Notes under the pieces: generated by a model
The model's input: the letters and a program-made list of their open reading frames with translations, nothing else
Told to the model about the DNA's origin: nothing
Databases searched by the model: none
Position numbers and translations under genes: made by a program
Assembly: GCF_018260555.1 (NCBI RefSeq)
Contig: NZ_JAGLBB010000098.1
Span: 1-7,079 of the forward strand
Length of the DNA stretch: 7,079 bases
Reading direction: 5' to 3'
DNA from: Deinococcus sp.
GTDB lineage: Bacteria > Deinococcota > Deinococci > Deinococcales > Deinococcaceae
Shown here: positions 5,043-7,079 of the stretch, in pieces
How the letters are laid out: the number at the start of each line of letters is the position of its first letter
Numbering within the stretch: position 1 is the stretch's first letter

Positions 5043-6479
5043 ATGCCTGAGCGAAAACCGAGGGGATCCGCGCTACCAGTCGTGGACGTCGGAAGCGGCT
5101 ACGACGAGCTCAACCTCGGCCGACTGGCACTGATCAGCGGACAGAAAACCGTGCCGGCCACCCTGCGCCGCTGGCAGAAGTCCATTCTCACGCCCGACGG
5201 CCGTCCCGTGGTGGTTACCTGCTCCGTTCCGGAAGATCAGGTTGTCCCGCACGGCCTGGACAACGATTTCATGGTCGGGCTGGTTAATCTCTGCTTCGAG
5301 GCGGGACTGCCAGACGGGCCCTTTACAGTGTCCGCTTACGGGCTGCTCAAAGCCTCGGGATTCCCGGATACAGCCCAGTACTACCGCTCGCTTGAAGAGA
5401 GCCTGGTGCGCCTGAACAAGGCCAACTACACCATCGAGGAGGGGTGGTTCATGCGAGGCCCGCACACCTGGACGACCCAGTCGTTCGCGCAGGTTAACTA
5501 CCTCTCGTACGGCCGCTCGAAGACCGGGGTGCGTGGCACCTCCGTCATCACGGTACAACTTGCGCCGCCCATCATGGACAGCCTACGCGCCGGGTATATC
5601 AAACCCCTGGACCTGAACTTCTACCGCTCCCTCAGTCAACCGCTTGTCCGCGCGGTGTACCGTCAACTCGACGCGCTGCATTTCGATGACTCCACTCCTG
5701 ACGGCCTCGTGCGTGAACTCAGCGCGCCACTCATGGCCTGGGCGAACCGCCTGGGGATCTTCAGTGAACGAGCCGACAACGTCGCTCGTACACTCAAGCC
5801 GGCCAACGACGAACTGCTGGACAAGAAGTACATCTCTGAGATCGAACTAACGGGCCGCGGACGCGACAAGCTGGTGCGCTACGTCTTCGGGACGCCCCCG
5901 GTGGGAGACCATCCACAACTCGCGGAACTCCTGCGCCTCAGAGGCGTGAAGTCCGGGGTCGCCGTCCGGCTGTCCACGGTCTTCCCCGAGCGCATTGAGG
6001 AAGCCGCCCGCCGCTTCGACCACTACGTCAAGGCGGCGACCCGGCCAATCGGTAATCCCGGGGGCCTGCTGGTTGCAATGGTGCAGCGGCCAGAAGATTT
6101 CGCTGACCTGCCTGGGTATGTCCCGGCCCGTCCGAAAACGGAACCGTCAACCACCCGGACGAGTATCAGCAAGCGGTCCAGCTCCAGCGCACCACTCACC
6201 GACGAGATTGAGGCCATGGAGGCCCGGGAGGAGACGCGGGTAGGTGCTCTGGACGGTCAGGCACTGGTCGACTGGGTGCTGCGTCAACTGACGCTGCTCG
6301 GCACGATGAAGCACCTGAGTGTGCAGGAACGGACTCTGCTCATCGAGGCCGTCGCGGCCGGAACGCTGGATGGCCGTTCGGTTGTGCGCGAGGCTACACG
6401 CGCCGTCTCAGGCGGCGTTCCGGCAGTCCGCGCTGTCGTGGACGAGGTGCGGACCCACCTCGCCAGTATGCGCCCGTAG
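5043..6479 (+). CDS. repA: Replication initiator protein RepA
   Basis: This 478-residue protein is an iteron-binding initiator of the replication initiator protein A type found on Deinococcus/Thermus plasmids and secondary chromosomes. It would bind the repeats at 6473-6823, melt the origin and recruit the host replisome. Family-like stretches are PHGLDNDFMVGLVNLCFEAG (from residue 69), the YYRSLEESLVRL helix and LVRAVYRQLDAL (about 201-212), consistent with tandem winged-helix DNA-binding domains. A Ser/Thr/Pro-rich linker (about 363-388) leads to a helical C-terminal domain of about 90 residues. The start is the first ATG, 6 nt after a TACAAT box, implying a leaderless message. The TAG stop lies inside the first downstream iteron. 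The gene is divergent from parAB. The assignment rests on remembered family resemblance plus the iteron context. Confidence 0.85.
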   Translation: MPERKPRGSALPVVDVGSGYDELNLGRLALISGQKTVPATLRRWQKSILTPDGRPVVVTCSVPEDQVVPHGLDNDFMVGLVNLCFEAGLPDGPFTVSAYGLLKASGFPDTAQYYRSLEESLVRLNKANYTIEEGWFMRGPHTWTTQSFAQVNYLSYGRSKTGVRGTSVITVQLAPPIMDSLRAGYIKPLDLNFYRSLSQPLVRAVYRQLDALHFDDSTPDGLVRELSAPLMAWANRLGIFSERADNVARTLKPANDELLDKKYISEIELTGRGRDKLVRYVFGTPPVGDHPQLAELLRLRGVKSGVAVRLSTVFPERIEEAARRFDHYVKAATRPIGNPGGLLVAMVQRPEDFADLPGYVPARPKTEPSTTRTSISKRSSSSAPLTDEIEAMEAREETRVGALDGQALVDWVLRQLTLLGTMKHLSVQERTLLIEAVAAGTLDGRSVVREATRAVSGGVPAVRAVVDEVRTHLASMRP

Positions 6480-6823
6480 TTTCTGAGGGGCCCTCCGTTG
6501 GGCACTCCCGTATGTTCTGAGTGAACAGGCGGAAATAGAGCGTCTGGGACGGCGCTACCGTCTGTGAAACACAACTCCCGTATGTTCTGAGGGAAAGAGA
6601 GAAAAAAGGTGCTTTTCAGCCCGTATGTTCTGAGGGAAATGACGACGCTGGCCACCGTTCATGCCCGTATGTTCTGAGGGATAACCCCTTCAGATTCCCG
6701 TATGTTCTGAGGGGATAACAGGAGGATTTTTGAGAGACTACCCGTATGTTCTGAGGGAAAGTAGCATCAGCCTCCCGTAGTTTCTGAGGGGAACAGGGGA
6801 GTATTTCCCGTAGTTTTTGAGTG
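6473..6823 (+). repeat. Array of nine direct iterons (RepA-binding sites)
   Basis: Nine 17-bp direct repeats start at 6473, 6507, 6577, 6620, 6664, 6697, 6741, 6774 and 6807. Six (6507-6741) have the core CCCGTATGTTCTGAGGG, the 6507 copy ending GAGTG. Three (6473, 6774, 6807) have CCCGTAG in place of CCCGTAT and TTT or TTTT after it; the 6807 copy is the most diverged (GTAGTTTTTGAGTG). The two types differ by TG versus GT at positions 7-8. Start-to-start steps are 34, 70, 43, 44, 33, 44, 33 and 33 bp, so all but one are near multiples of 11 bp and the sites should face one side of the helix. Confidence 0.95.
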
Positions 6824-6870
6824 GATTCGCCGAGATTCATGCACCAGGACAGTTTCCATCTTGCTCCCCT

Positions 6871-6904
6871 GATGATGTTTTTTATTCATCATTCTTTTTA
6901 AAAT
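6871..6904. other. AT-rich stretch, candidate DNA unwinding element
   Basis: After the last iteron the composition changes abruptly to TTTTTTATT and CTTTTTAAAAT, in a window that is otherwise G+C-rich. ATGATG (6872-6877) and CATCAT (6887-6892) form a short inverted repeat around the T-run. Position next to the iterons suggests initial melting. A weak terminator for transcripts crossing the origin is an alternative. Confidence 0.55.
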
Positions 6905-7079
6905 CACCATACAGGACCATCACATCAGAAATCGCACCAGCCCTCCATGCTCACCCGTCCACAATCAAACGTCGAGGGTGTCTTTAAGCCACCCCAGATA
7001 GCGGAGGGGAAATCCGACACATAGAGGGATGCTGACCCGCCCCATTCGCAAAGCGGTATCTGTCCCTGATAGATCCTGC
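6905..7079. other. Non-coding right end with one near-palindrome
   Basis: No frame here looks coding. GGGTG-T-CTT-T-AAG-C-CACCC at 6976-6994 is a 19-bp near-palindrome with one mismatched pair and an odd centre. It could be a protein-binding site or a small hairpin; nothing identifies its partner. Confidence 0.35.

Larger units (their letters stand above)
6473..6925. other. oriV: Probable replication origin (oriV)
   Basis: An initiator gene, a helically phased direct-repeat array and an adjacent AT-rich stretch together match the standard architecture of iteron origins. A DnaA box is not clearly present: the best candidate, CCGTCCACA at 6955-6963, matches the E. coli consensus at only 6 of 9 positions. 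Confidence 0.75.

Noticed and set aside
6557..6565. Degenerate half-iteron (ACCGTCTGT) in the 70-bp gap of the array
   Set aside because: Only 7 of 9 bases match the iteron start, the second half is absent, and it is out of phase with its neighbours.
6473..6823. CRISPR array
   Set aside because: Repeats are regular, but they are 17 bp with spacers of only 16-53 bp, sit directly after an initiator gene, and match the lone copy at the repA promoter; this is an iteron array.
6284..6840. Two minus-strand frames with repeated LRTYG / QNIR peptides
   Set aside because: The peptide repeats are simply the iterons translated on the reverse strand.
6955..6963. DnaA box CCGTCCACA
   Set aside because: Only 6 of 9 positions match the E. 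coli consensus, which is not enough to call a site.

Overview
The window looks like the replication and partition core of a Deinococcus plasmid, megaplasmid or secondary chromosome, with accessory genes on its left side. Three things suggest this: high G+C coding sequence; start codons placed 7 nt after TANNNT -10 boxes, as in the leaderless mRNAs that are abundant in Deinococcus; and a RepA and ParA of the type found on Deinococcus/Thermus secondary replicons. The genus is inferred, since no rRNA or other marker gene is present.

Left accessory part (1-2210). A broken 3' end of a gene ending in an endonuclease/exonuclease/phosphatase (EEP) signature runs rightward and is followed by an intrinsic terminator. 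It converges on a leftward two-gene unit. The first gene encodes a secreted LamG (concanavalin A-like lectin fold) protein. The second encodes a calcineurin-like metallophosphoesterase with a Tat signal peptide. A terminator-like hairpin and then a strong Shine-Dalgarno sequence lie between the two genes, so the phosphoesterase may be expressed by read-through. Both products should act outside the cytoplasm.

Gene graveyard (about 2197-3168). No intact gene was recognised in this kilobase. It holds a possible C-terminal scrap of an IS4-like transposase (minus), a degenerate fragment resembling the C-terminal domain of a UvrD-like helicase (plus), a start-less 3' gene end (minus), a terminator-like hairpin and a perfect 12-bp inverted repeat. 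The last 113 bases before parB (3056-3168) hold nothing I can support beyond a short GC hairpin.

Replicon core (3169-6925). parA and parB form a leftward operon with a 4-nt GTGA overlap. repA is divergent. The 207-bp spacer holds two leaderless promoters, a perfect 22-bp palindrome over the parA promoter (probable parS or operator), and a single iteron just upstream of the repA promoter. Nine more direct iterons follow repA; the first contains the repA stop codon. They mostly repeat at 33-34 or 43-44 bp steps and are followed by an AT-rich stretch. This is the layout of an iteron origin: RepA would open the origin at the array and probably represses its own promoter through the upstream copy, while ParAB segregates the copies.

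Right end (6926-7079). Non-coding as far as I can tell, with one near-palindrome at 6976-6994 and no recognisable gene.
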